A stretch of 7,199 bases of DNA, taken from positions 1 to 7,199 of the forward strand of contig JAGLEW010000087.1 of the NCBI GenBank assembly GCA_023144875.1. The letters run 5' to 3'. The position numbers were made by a program, and so were the translations under genes. The notes under the pieces are model-generated. The model made no database searches and had not been told where the DNA came from. It saw only the letters and a program-made list of their open reading frames with translations. Source of the DNA: Methylococcales bacterium. GTDB taxonomy: Bacteria > Pseudomonadota > Gammaproteobacteria > Methylococcales > Methylomonadaceae. Below are positions 1 to 5,950 of the stretch, piece by piece. How positions within the stretch are numbered: position 1 is the first letter of the stretch; every line of letters begins with the position of its first letter.

Positions 1-515
1 CCAATTGGCCACGTCATCGGTGCACATTTAATTTTTAAAATATCTTCAACTTCATCCAGTAGATCAATCGGGTCACGCCCTTCACGATCTAATTTGTTGA
101 TGAAGGTTAAAATAGGCGTGGTTCGAAGGCGACACACTTCCATTAAATTAATGGTACGTTCTTCCACCCCTTTGGCGACATCAATCACCATCAGCGCCGA
201 ATCGACCGCCGTTAAGGTTCGATAAGTATCTTCGGAAAAATCCGCATGCCCTGGGGTATCCAAGAGATTTAAAATGCACTGATTATGTTCAAATTGCATG
301 ACTGAAGTCGTCACCGAAATGCCTCTTTCTTTCTCCATTGCCATCCAGTCAGAGGTTGCATGACGTGCCGCTTTTCGACCTTTGACCGACCCTGCCAATT
401 GAATCGCGCCGCCAAAGAGCAATAATTTTTCAGTAATCGTGGTTTTACCCGCATCAGGGTGAGAAATAATAGCAAAGGTTCTACGCCGTTGCATTTGGGT
501 AAGTTGTTCTGACAT
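1..515 (-). CDS. prfC: Peptide chain release factor 3 (RF3), N-terminal part, cut by window edge
   Basis: RF3 is a cytoplasmic translational GTPase that removes RF1/RF2 from the ribosome after termination. The reverse strand from ATG at 515-513 reads through 171 codons plus two bases without a stop and leaves the window at its left edge; full RF3 is about 530 residues. Visible GTPase elements are the P-loop HPDAGKTT (residues 19-26, preceded by the RF3-typical RRRTFAIIS), the switch region with ERGISVTTSV (about 63-72), G3 DTPGH (86-90) and G4 NKLD (140-143). The segment FGGAIQLAGSVKGRKAARHATSDWM is characteristic of RF3 and separates it from EF-G. There is no strong Shine-Dalgarno upstream of the ATG. 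The gene is divergent from pheS. Family assignment is near certain; the missing C-terminal domains cannot be judged. Confidence 0.97.
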   Translation of the reverse strand, partial: MSEQLTQMQRRRTFAIISHPDAGKTTITEKLLLFGGAIQLAGSVKGRKAARHATSDWMAMEKERGISVTTSVMQFEHNQCILNLLDTPGHADFSEDTYRTLTAVDSALMVIDVAKGVEERTINLMEVCRLRTTPILTFINKLDREGRDPIDLLDEVEDILKIKCAPMTWPI

Positions 516-553
516 ACAAAGTAAAGTTCAATAAAACGGTTAAAGTTGCTACC

Positions 554-559
554 ATTATA
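554..559 (-). promoter_or_regulatory. Putative -10 element for prfC
   Basis: Read on the minus strand this is a perfect TATAAT, preceded directly by TG. Transcription would start near 547, giving a leader of about 30 nt before the prfC ATG at 515. The -35 region 17 nt upstream (TGTTCT) is a poor match to TTGACA. Position and hexamer are seen; function is inferred. Confidence 0.5.
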
Positions 560-624
560 CAGGTGAGTGAATTATGAGAACAGCGCCGCGATTATCTTAA
601 ATTAGCGGTTTTCATTGATTACTA

Positions 625-643
625 ATAAAATACAGCGTTTTAT
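625..643. repeat. Small inverted repeat ATAAAA / TTTTAT upstream of pheS
   Basis: ATAAAA at 625-630 and TTTTAT at 638-643 are perfect inverted copies separated by 7 nt. The right arm sits where the -35 of the pheS promoter would fall if the TATAAT at 661-666 is the -10, so it could be an operator. It is AT-only, short, and may be chance in this base composition. Confidence 0.25.
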
Positions 644-660
644 CTTGCCATTGAATCCCG

Positions 661-666
661 TATAAT
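661..666 (+). promoter_or_regulatory. Putative -10 element for pheS
   Basis: Perfect TATAAT about 56 nt before the pheS GTG. With a 17-nt spacer the -35 hexamer would be TTTTAT (638-643), a weak match. The implied leader is only about 49 nt and contains no ATG-initiated, Phe-rich leader peptide of the E. coli pheM type and no obvious attenuator, so regulation by Phe-tRNA attenuation as in E. coli is not apparent here. Confidence 0.5.
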
Positions 667-721
667 AGCGACTTAAACGAAGTTCTATCCTAACTCTTAG
701 ACAGCAATTACTTATAAACCC

Positions 722-1741
722 GTGTCCACAACTTTAGATGAAATTTTAGCCGAGGCTTTAGAAAAGCTAACGGCTGTGACCGATTTAAACCAACTCGATC
801 AAATCCGCGTGTTGTACCTTGGAAAAAAAGGTGCATTCACTTTGCAAATGAAACAACTGGGCAAACTTGATCCCGATCAGCGCCGCCACGTTGGACAAGC
901 GATTAATAAAGCCAAATCTGAGTTTCAACAACAACTAGAACAGCGTAAAAACACGTTACAACAAGCGGCCTTAGACGCACGACTTGCCAGTGAAGCAATT
1001 GATGTGACGCTTTCAGGGCGTGGGCAAACTATTGCAGGACTGCACCCTGTCACCTTAACTCTAAGACGCATTAATAAAATTTTTGCCAGTGTTGGCTTTA
1101 AAGTAGTTGAAGGCCCTGAAATTGAAGATGATTTTCACAACTTTGAAGCCTTAAATATTCCAGCACATCACCCTGCGCGCGCCATGCACGATACGTTTTA
1201 TTTTGATGCACATACTGTGTTAAGAACGCATACATCACCTGTACAAATTCGCGCAATGGAAGCCGAAAAGCCCCCGTTGAAAGTGATTGCACCAGGTCGC
1301 GTTTACCGTTGTGATTCCGATATTACCCATACGCCCATGTTTCATCAAGTCGAAGGCTTTTTAGTCGATACCGACGTGAGTTTTGCAGATTTAAAAGGCG
1401 TTGTGTATGACTTTTTACGTGCCTTTTTTGAAAAAGACATAGGAATTCGTTTTCGTCCTTCCTATTTTCCCTTTACCGAACCATCCGCCGAGGTTGATAT
1501 TGAATGCGTCATGTGTGATGGCAAAGGCTGTCGTGTTTGTGGTCAAACAGGTTGGTTGGAAATTATGGGATGCGGCATGATACACCCTGAAGTCTTTAAA
1601 TCCGTTGATATTGATGACGATCAGTTTACAGGCTTTGCTTTTGGGATGGGTGTTGAGCGTTTAGCCATGTTACGCTATGGAATTAATGACTTACGTTTAT
1701 TTTTTGAGAATGATTTGAAATTTTTACAGCAGTTTAATTAA
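722..1741 (+). CDS. pheS: Phenylalanine--tRNA ligase alpha subunit
   Basis: Catalytic subunit of the cytoplasmic alpha2beta2 class II synthetase that charges tRNA-Phe. The 339 residues are the expected length (E. coli 327). The N-terminal coiled-coil tRNA-binding arm covers about 1-90. The class II core follows: motif 1 region about 108-135, RTHTSPVQIR at 168-177, motif 2 region PGRVYRCDSDITHTPMFHQV at 191-210, the segment FTEPSAEVDIEC with the Cys-rich CVMCDGKGCRVC stretch at 251-273, and motif 3 GFAFGMGVERLAMLRYGI at 304-321. The start is GTG: an in-frame TAG at 698-700 rules out an upstream ATG, and the N-terminus MSTTLDEILAEALEKL fits the family. No Shine-Dalgarno is visible before it. 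It is divergent from prfC rather than following rplT, and is separated from its partner pheT by 490 bp, which is unusual. Confidence 0.98.
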   Translation: MSTTLDEILAEALEKLTAVTDLNQLDQIRVLYLGKKGAFTLQMKQLGKLDPDQRRHVGQAINKAKSEFQQQLEQRKNTLQQAALDARLASEAIDVTLSGRGQTIAGLHPVTLTLRRINKIFASVGFKVVEGPEIEDDFHNFEALNIPAHHPARAMHDTFYFDAHTVLRTHTSPVQIRAMEAEKPPLKVIAPGRVYRCDSDITHTPMFHQVEGFLVDTDVSFADLKGVVYDFLRAFFEKDIGIRFRPSYFPFTEPSAEVDIECVMCDGKGCRVCGQTGWLEIMGCGMIHPEVFKSVDIDDDQFTGFAFGMGVERLAMLRYGINDLRLFFENDLKFLQQFN

Positions 1742-1812
1742 CAACGGTTAAAACAAGTTTATAGCTGTGTAACTATCAAGAATATTTGGCGTTTTTTACA
1801 GTGGGTTGCTCA

Positions 1813-1829
1813 TGTGATTTATTGTGATT
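1813..1829 (+). repeat. Direct repeat TGTGATT with 10-bp period
   Basis: TGTGATT occurs at 1813-1819 and again at 1823-1829, exactly one helical turn apart, immediately before the 16-bp palindrome at 1834-1849. Such phasing is typical of tandem protein-binding half sites, but no promoter can be assigned to it. It may be a relic of the regulatory region of the adjacent pseudogene. Confidence 0.4.
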
Positions 1830-1833
1830 ATTT

Positions 1834-1849
1834 ATCTAAAATTTTAGAT
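1834..1849. repeat. Perfect 16-bp palindrome ATCTAAAATTTTAGAT
   Basis: ATCTAAAA is followed directly by its reverse complement TTTTAGAT, then GTTTTTATT. It could be a dimeric operator. As RNA it could form a weak 6-bp stem with an AATT loop followed by a short U run, giving a poor terminator for pheS. It lies about 35 bp before the pseudogene start. The palindrome is seen directly; either function is a guess. Confidence 0.45.
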
Positions 1850-1883
1850 GTTTTTATTGCAAATTTTCAGATACAAAACCAAT

Positions 1884-2158
1884 ATGGCTTACAGCGATTC
1901 CACCCTAAAAACTGTCCTGCAAGAATTTGATTTAAAACATATTAATGAACAAAATTTGTTTTTTTAGATTCCTCGGTTGAGGCAAGCCTTTTTCTAAAAG
2001 AAGCCTTGGACGAAAATAACGTTACGCCTATTATTTATGACATTGTAACCTCAGGAACGGTTTGGAAGTTTCTTAAGCTAGAACAAAACCAAGTATTTAT
2101 TGGTATCGAAGAATATTATATTAAAGATATTAATATAATTTTACAGATGCTTGGATAA
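1884..2158 (+). pseudogene. Remnant of a nuclease-like hypothetical protein (MAYSD... family), frameshifted and internally deleted
   Basis: From ATG 1884 the frame reads MAYSDSTLKTVLQEFDLKHI and continues to codon 27, then stops at TAG 1965-1967 right after a T7 tract (1959-1965). The next frame continues the protein from 1967 for 63 codons to TAA 2156-2158, with YDIVTSGTVWKFLKLEQNQV and then EEYYIKDINIIL. Adding one T to the tract fuses the two frames without a stop. I recognise both ends from memory: a roughly 200-residue family, common in cyanobacteria and filamentous sulfur bacteria, that begins MAYSDFTL and ends near VTTGTVWKFLKL...YY, with an IxEAKNE segment suggestive of a PD-(D/E)XK-like core. 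That whole middle, about 100 residues, is missing; the junction is around 2010-2025. The product would therefore be inactive. The family name and function are inference. Confidence 0.75.
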
Positions 2159-2220
2159 AAAAGGATACCAACATAACTAGGAATATTGGTAATCTAAAAC
2201 CCTAACAAAAAAACCTTTTT
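2157..2220 (+). other. Nested inverted repeats before pheT (possible hairpin)
   Basis: AAAAAGG (2158-2164) pairs with CCTTTTT (2214-2220), and inside it TACCAA (2166-2171) pairs with TTGGTA (2186-2191) around a 14-nt loop. The stretch starts at the pseudogene stop codon and ends 11 nt before the pheT ATG. It could be a degenerate terminator of the inserted gene or an RNA structure in the pheT leader. Asymmetric unpaired bases (2192-2213) make a strong terminator doubtful. Confidence 0.3.
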
Positions 2221-2231
2221 AATAATAAATT

Positions 2232-4607
2232 ATGCAAATAAGTGAAGCGTGGTTAAGAGAGCGCATTAATCCCTCAATTTCTACCCATGAATTAATCGAA
2301 CAATTAACCATGGCAGGATTAGAAGTCGATTCCGTCAAACCTGCGGCGGCTAAATTCTCTAACATTGTGGTCGGTGAAATTTTAACGATTGAAAAACATC
2401 CCGATGCCGATAAACTCAATGTTTGCACTGTTGATGTAGGTAAAGAGGAATCATTGCAAATTGTTTGTGGCGCAAATAATGTGCGCGTGGGTTTAAAAAT
2501 TCCAGCCGCCTTAATTGGTGCCGTGTTGCCTGAAAATTTTAAAATTAAAAAATCTAAATTACGTGGTGTATTGTCCTTTGGAATGTTATGTTCAGAAGCC
2601 GAACTTGGACTTGCCGATAGCGCTAATGGTTTAATGGAATTAGCGGATGATGCTCCTGTCGGTTTAGATATTCGAGACTATTTAAGCTTAGATGATCAAA
2701 TTATTGAATTAGATTTAACGCCTAATCGAGCGGATTGCTTGAGTATTGAAGGGGTTGCACGAGAAGTAGCCGCGCTTAATAAAATGGATTTTGAATCACT
2801 GGTTTTTAAAGCGGCTGAAACAACACATAATGAGACGGTAGGGATTACCATTAATGCCTCAGAAGCCTGCCCACGTTATTTAGGACGATTAATTAAAGGG
2901 GTGAATCCACAAGCCATTACCCCGTTATGGATGCAGGAACGTTTAAGGCGTGCTGGCCTACGAAGCTTAAGCATTTTAATTGATGTGACTAATTATGTGT
3001 TATTAGAATTAGGGCAACCTTTACATGCTTTTGATGCGTCAAAATTAACGGGGAATATTACGGTTCGTTATGCGAAGGATAAAGAAGCACTTACTTTATT
3101 GAATGAGCAAAAAATTCAGCTAAAAACTGACGCTTTAGTGATCTCGGATGAGAAACAAGCCTTGGCTTTAGCAGGGATTATGGGCGGAAGTGAAACAGCG
3201 GTGAGTGAAACCACGACGGATGTTTTCTTGGAATGTGCTTTTTTTATTCCAACGTCAATTGCAGGCAAAGCTCGACAATATGGCTTACATACCGATTCAT
3301 CGCATCGTTTTGAACGGGGTGTTGATCCCTTTTTACAATTAAAAGCCATTGAGCGTGCAACTCAATTAATTGTCGATATTGCAGGCGGTAATGCGGGTGT
3401 TATCAATGAAGTCGTGAATGAGGAAAGTTTACCCACACGACCTGCGGTTGTCTTAAGAAAACCACGTATTAATAAGATGCTTGGTATAAATATGGCTGAT
3501 AATGAGGTTGTCAGTTTATTTGAGCGGTTAGGAATGAAGGTTGAAACATCTTCAGACAGCTGGGCAGTGACCCCCACAGGGGCGCGATTTGATATTACCA
3601 TTGAAGCCGATTTAATTGAAGAAATTGCTCGAATGGTCGGCTATAATAATTTACCTAAAAGTCATTTGTTGATGCGCTCTGAGTTAGGGCAAGCCCCTGA
3701 AGCGTTATTACCGTTAGAACGGGTTCAAGATTTATTCGTCAGTAAAAGCTATCAAGAAGCCATTACCTATAGCTTTGTCGATGAAGAAATTCAACAACTT
3801 ATAGCCCCTAATGACAAGGTAATTAAACTTAAAAACCCCATTTCATCTGAACTATCTGTCATGCGTAGCACTCTATGGGGTGGGTTATTACGAGCGGCGC
3901 TTTATAACACCAATCGCCAACATAATCGGGTACGTTTATTTGAAACAGGCTTATCTTTTGTCGAAAAAGAAGGTGAGACCATTCAGACAAAACGACTATC
4001 AGGGTTAGCATTAGGCTCGGTACAAGCGGAGCAATGGGGTGAAAAAACCCGTAAAGTGGATTTTTTTGATGTCAAAGCCGATTTAGAAGCGTTGTTTTCA
4101 TTATCAAATTTAGCCATTGAATTCAATGCTGAACCACATGCCGCCTTACATACAGGGCAAAGTGCCAAACTAACTAATCAAGACGGTGCGTTTATTGGCT
4201 GGGTAGGAATGCTACACCCAACGTTAGAAAAAAAACTCGGTTTTGAAACCCAAGTATTTTTATTTGAACTTGATCTTGAAAAAATACTCAATAAAACCAT
4301 CCCAAACTTTATTCCATTATCAAAATTTCCTTCTGTACGACGTGATATGGCTATTTTAGTGGAAGAAAAAATTACAGCAAAACAAATCACCCAATGCATT
4401 GAACAATGTCAACAAACGGCGATTCAAGCCATCTATTTATTTGATATTTACCGGGGGCAAGGGGTTGAAACAGGCTATAAAAGTGTCGCTTTAAGCTTAC
4501 AACTGCAAGATTCAACACAAACTCTAGCAGAGACCGAAATAGATGCTATATTTAGCAATGTATTAACGACTTTAACCGACACGATCGGTGCAAAACTAAG
4601 AGACTAA
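2232..4607 (+). CDS. pheT: Phenylalanine--tRNA ligase beta subunit
   Basis: Non-catalytic and editing subunit of the alpha2beta2 PheRS; it binds tRNA-Phe and hydrolyses mischarged Tyr-tRNA-Phe. Its 791 residues match the full bacterial length (E. coli 795). Domains in order are an EMAP-II/OB tRNA-binding domain (about 39-150), the B3/4 editing domain (about 211-383, with DVTNYVLLELGQPLHAFD at 251-268 and HTDSSHRFERGVD at 353-365), B5 (about 401-472), a catalytic-like core (about 475-690), and the C-terminal anticodon-binding FDX-ACB domain (about 697-790, LSKFPSVRRDMAILV at its start). The ATG at 2232 begins MQISEAWLRERINP, close to the usual N-terminus. No Shine-Dalgarno is visible. ihfA follows after 4 nt. 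Separation from pheS means it needs read-through or its own promoter. Confidence 0.98.
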   Translation: MQISEAWLRERINPSISTHELIEQLTMAGLEVDSVKPAAAKFSNIVVGEILTIEKHPDADKLNVCTVDVGKEESLQIVCGANNVRVGLKIPAALIGAVLPENFKIKKSKLRGVLSFGMLCSEAELGLADSANGLMELADDAPVGLDIRDYLSLDDQIIELDLTPNRADCLSIEGVAREVAALNKMDFESLVFKAAETTHNETVGITINASEACPRYLGRLIKGVNPQAITPLWMQERLRRAGLRSLSILIDVTNYVLLELGQPLHAFDASKLTGNITVRYAKDKEALTLLNEQKIQLKTDALVISDEKQALALAGIMGGSETAVSETTTDVFLECAFFIPTSIAGKARQYGLHTDSSHRFERGVDPFLQLKAIERATQLIVDIAGGNAGVINEVVNEESLPTRPAVVLRKPRINKMLGINMADNEVVSLFERLGMKVETSSDSWAVTPTGARFDITIEADLIEEIARMVGYNNLPKSHLLMRSELGQAPEALLPLERVQDLFVSKSYQEAITYSFVDEEIQQLIAPNDKVIKLKNPISSELSVMRSTLWGGLLRAALYNTNRQHNRVRLFETGLSFVEKEGETIQTKRLSGLALGSVQAEQWGEKTRKVDFFDVKADLEALFSLSNLAIEFNAEPHAALHTGQSAKLTNQDGAFIGWVGMLHPTLEKKLGFETQVFLFELDLEKILNKTIPNFIPLSKFPSVRRDMAILVEEKITAKQITQCIEQCQQTAIQAIYLFDIYRGQGVETGYKSVALSLQLQDSTQTLAETEIDAIFSNVLTTLTDTIGAKLRD

Positions 4608-4611
4608 TTAA

Positions 4612-4908
4612 ATGGCATTAACAAAAGCTGATTTTTCTGAAAAATTATTTGATGAATTAGGTTTAAACAAGCGTGAAGCAAAAGAAATGGTAGAATTATT
4701 TTTTGAGGAAATTAAACTTTCTCTTGAAAAAAGTACCGAAGTCAAGCTATCAGGTTTTGGAAAATTTGAACTTCGTGATAAAAGCCCTCGCCCTGGCAGA
4801 AACCCTAAAACAGGAGAAGAAGTCTCCATTAGTGCAAGACGTGTGGTCACCTTTCGCTCTGGTCAAAAACTAAGAGGAAGAGTTGAGGCCTATGTTGGAA
4901 CCCAGTAA
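4612..4908 (+). CDS. ihfA: Integration host factor alpha subunit
   Basis: Nucleoid DNA-bending protein, forming a heterodimer with IHF-beta; it acts in recombination, transcription and replication. The 98 residues match the family length (E. coli 99), starting MALTKADFSEKLFDELGLNKR. The body shows VKLSGFGKFELRDK (44-57) and the DNA-binding beta arm RPGRNPKTGEE (60-70), with Pro65 at the tip where it intercalates in E. coli IHF-alpha. The next segment, SARRVVTFRSGQKLR (74-88), is also diagnostic; the arm and N-terminus favour IhfA over IhfB or HU. AAGAGA at 4598-4603, 8 nt before the ATG, is a plausible ribosome-binding site inside the pheT end. Being 4 nt after pheT, it is almost surely co-transcribed with it. 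IHF autoregulation of this operon is known in E. coli, but no good IHF site was found here. Confidence 0.97.
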   Translation: MALTKADFSEKLFDELGLNKREAKEMVELFFEEIKLSLEKSTEVKLSGFGKFELRDKSPRPGRNPKTGEEVSISARRVVTFRSGQKLRGRVEAYVGTQ

Positions 4909-5245
4909 TAATAATGAGTTGCCCGCTATTCCTGCAAAAAAATACTTTAGCATTGGTGAAGTAAGCGAATTATGTGGGGTTAAACCTCATGTGCTTCGCT
5001 ATTGGGAACAAGAATTTGACCAAATTAATCCTGTTAAGCGTCGTGCTAACCGTCGCTCTTATCAACGACAAGATGTTTTGGTGATTCGGGAAATACGCGC
5101 ATTATTATACGAACAAGGCTATACCATTGGCGGTGCACGAGCGCATCTTGAAAGTGACAATCATAAAGATGATACGACTCAAAGCCGCCAGCTACTTTCT
5201 CAAATGATCATAGAACTTGAGGAAGTGTTACTTTTTCTTAAATAA
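4892..5245 (+). CDS. MerR-family transcriptional regulator, ihfA-linked type
   Basis: Small DNA-binding protein of 117 residues. The MerR winged helix-turn-helix runs from YFSIGEVSELCGVKPHVLRY (18-37) through WEQEFDQINPVKRRANRRSYQRQDVLVI to the second helix region ending YTIGGARAHL (about 86). The remaining 30 residues form only a short, probably helical tail (LLSQMIIELEEVLLFLK) and no ligand- or metal-binding domain is present, so its signal and targets are unknown. I chose ATG 4892, which gives MLEPSNNNELPAIP as in the pseudomonad homologues found after ihfA; a TTG at 4883 would add three residues. It overlaps the ihfA end by 17 nt, suggesting translational coupling, with GAGG at 4885-4888 close by. 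The same gene order is conserved in other gammaproteobacteria. Confidence 0.92.
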   Translation: MLEPSNNNELPAIPAKKYFSIGEVSELCGVKPHVLRYWEQEFDQINPVKRRANRRSYQRQDVLVIREIRALLYEQGYTIGGARAHLESDNHKDDTTQSRQLLSQMIIELEEVLLFLK

Positions 5246-5281
5246 AACCCCTACTCTTTTTTTAAAAATTAAAATAGTCTT

Positions 5282-5869
5282 GTGAAAAAAATCTACAAAC
5301 TCACTTTTTTATCTTTGATTTTTATCATTAGCAACGCCTGCCAAGCCCCTCAACAAATCAGAGTAAGCCCACCACTTACCACCACAAAAAAAACAATCAT
5401 TACCCCACCGCCACAACCTGCCTATAAACCCAAGCAACCATCCCCTTCTTCTGAGGTAAATTTTTTAATTACCGCTGAAAACAAAGCCAGTCAACAAGGG
5501 CGAAAAATATTACAAACAGGGCGAAAAATGACGCTCATTAATCAAGAAATTATTCGCGGCGGCTGTTGGGACTATGCGAATGCCGTTTATAATCGGGCAG
5601 GTTACAGAAAGAATCGCCAAGTCATCTTCAAAGGGAGTAAGAAAAAAGGCCCTTATGCAGATGTTAGCCTCATTCAATCGGGTGATTTTTTATATTATGT
5701 TAATCACTCTTACAATGACATTGAACACAGCGCTATTTTTGTAGACTGGATTAATTACGCGAATAAAACGGCGCTTATGTTAAGTTATGCAGGGGAGCGC
5801 CGAAAAACACCAGCACGTTATAAAAGTTACGAATTATCGAATGTCTATCGTATTATCCGAGGCCGATAA
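5282..5869 (+). CDS. Exported protein, probable papain-like (NlpC/P60 or CHAP-like) hydrolase
   Basis: 195 residues. An N-terminal signal sequence (KK then a hydrophobic stretch 7-19) ends at Cys20 (IISNAC), a weak lipobox, so it may be a lipoprotein. A Pro/Thr/Lys-rich tether follows (about 23-57), as expected for a protein crossing the periplasm or envelope. The C-terminal domain has GGCWDYANAVYNRAGY (93-108) with a likely nucleophile Cys95, then SGDFLYYVNHSYNDIEHSAIFVDW (133-156) with His149 as candidate general base, followed by ALMLSYAGERRK. A Cys at the start of a helix, then GD and a His on a beta strand, is the layout of NlpC/P60 and CHAP peptidoglycan amidases or endopeptidases. Substrate is not shown. 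The start is GTG: an in-frame TAA at 5270-5272 excludes anything longer and the signal peptide needs this start. It lies 36 nt after the MerR gene with no clear terminator between. Confidence 0.7.
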   Translation: MKKIYKLTFLSLIFIISNACQAPQQIRVSPPLTTTKKTIITPPPQPAYKPKQPSPSSEVNFLITAENKASQQGRKILQTGRKMTLINQEIIRGGCWDYANAVYNRAGYRKNRQVIFKGSKKKGPYADVSLIQSGDFLYYVNHSYNDIEHSAIFVDWINYANKTALMLSYAGERRKTPARYKSYELSNVYRIIRGR

Positions 5870-5911
5870 GGCTAAAAATTAAAGCAGTAAACGCCTAAAT
5901 AGGTTAAATTA

Positions 5912-5943
5912 TCTAAGGTTTCAAACAATTAATACACCTTAGA
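5912..5943. repeat. Inverted repeat TCTAAGGT / ACCTTAGA before the 5951 gene
   Basis: TCTAAGGT (5912-5919) and ACCTTAGA (5936-5943) are perfect 8-bp inverted copies with a 16-nt spacer. Outside them AGGTT (5901-5905) and AACCT (5946-5950) can also pair, bringing the outer stem right up to the ATG at 5951. It could be an operator or an RNA hairpin covering the start region. There is no U run, so it is not a typical terminator. Confidence 0.4.
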
Positions 5944-5950
5944 AAAACCT

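Larger units (their letters stand above)
1742..2231. other. 490-bp interruption between pheS and pheT
   Basis: In most gammaproteobacteria pheS and pheT are separated by a few to a few tens of bases. Here 490 bp intervene with no intact gene. The segment holds about 90 bp with nothing recognisable after pheS, a direct repeat and a palindrome (1813-1849), the broken gene at 1884-2158, and a hairpin-forming stretch (2157-2220) just before pheT. I find no transposase, no convincing terminal inverted repeats and no clear target-site duplication at the edges, so the mechanism of acquisition is unknown. Confidence 0.85.

Noticed and set aside
573..599. Eight-codon ATG ORF upstream of pheS as a possible leader peptide
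   Set aside because: It lies before the putative -10 at 661, encodes no Phe run (MRTAPRLS) and has no ribosome-binding site.
608..620. Possible IHF site (TTGATT) upstream of pheS for IHF autoregulation
   Set aside because: Only one half of the consensus is present; the YAA part at the correct spacing reads GTT.
1098..1292. Minus-strand frame of 64 codons inside pheS
   Set aside because: Antisense to the conserved PheS catalytic core; no independent evidence of coding.
2134..2139. TATAAT as a pheT promoter
   Set aside because: The hexamer is perfect but lies in very AT-rich pseudogene coding sequence, with no recognisable -35 at 16-18 nt; mentioned only as a possibility.
1780..2189. GAATATTTGG (1780-1789) and GAATATTGG (2181-2189) flanking the pseudogene as target-site duplications
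   Set aside because: They differ by an indel, GAATATT also occurs at 2111, and such AT-rich words are expected by chance here; neither copy lies at a defined element end.
2219..4850. Several minus-strand reading frames of 61-80 codons inside pheT and ihfA
   Set aside because: They lie antisense to well-conserved genes, have no family resemblance and no start signals; they are shadows of the real coding frames.
5246..5281. tRNA or terminator after the MerR gene
   Set aside because: Only 36 bp; it contains a T7 run and A/T-rich sequence but no preceding GC stem and no tRNA-like folding, although a tRNA sits near this position in some pseudomonads as I recall.
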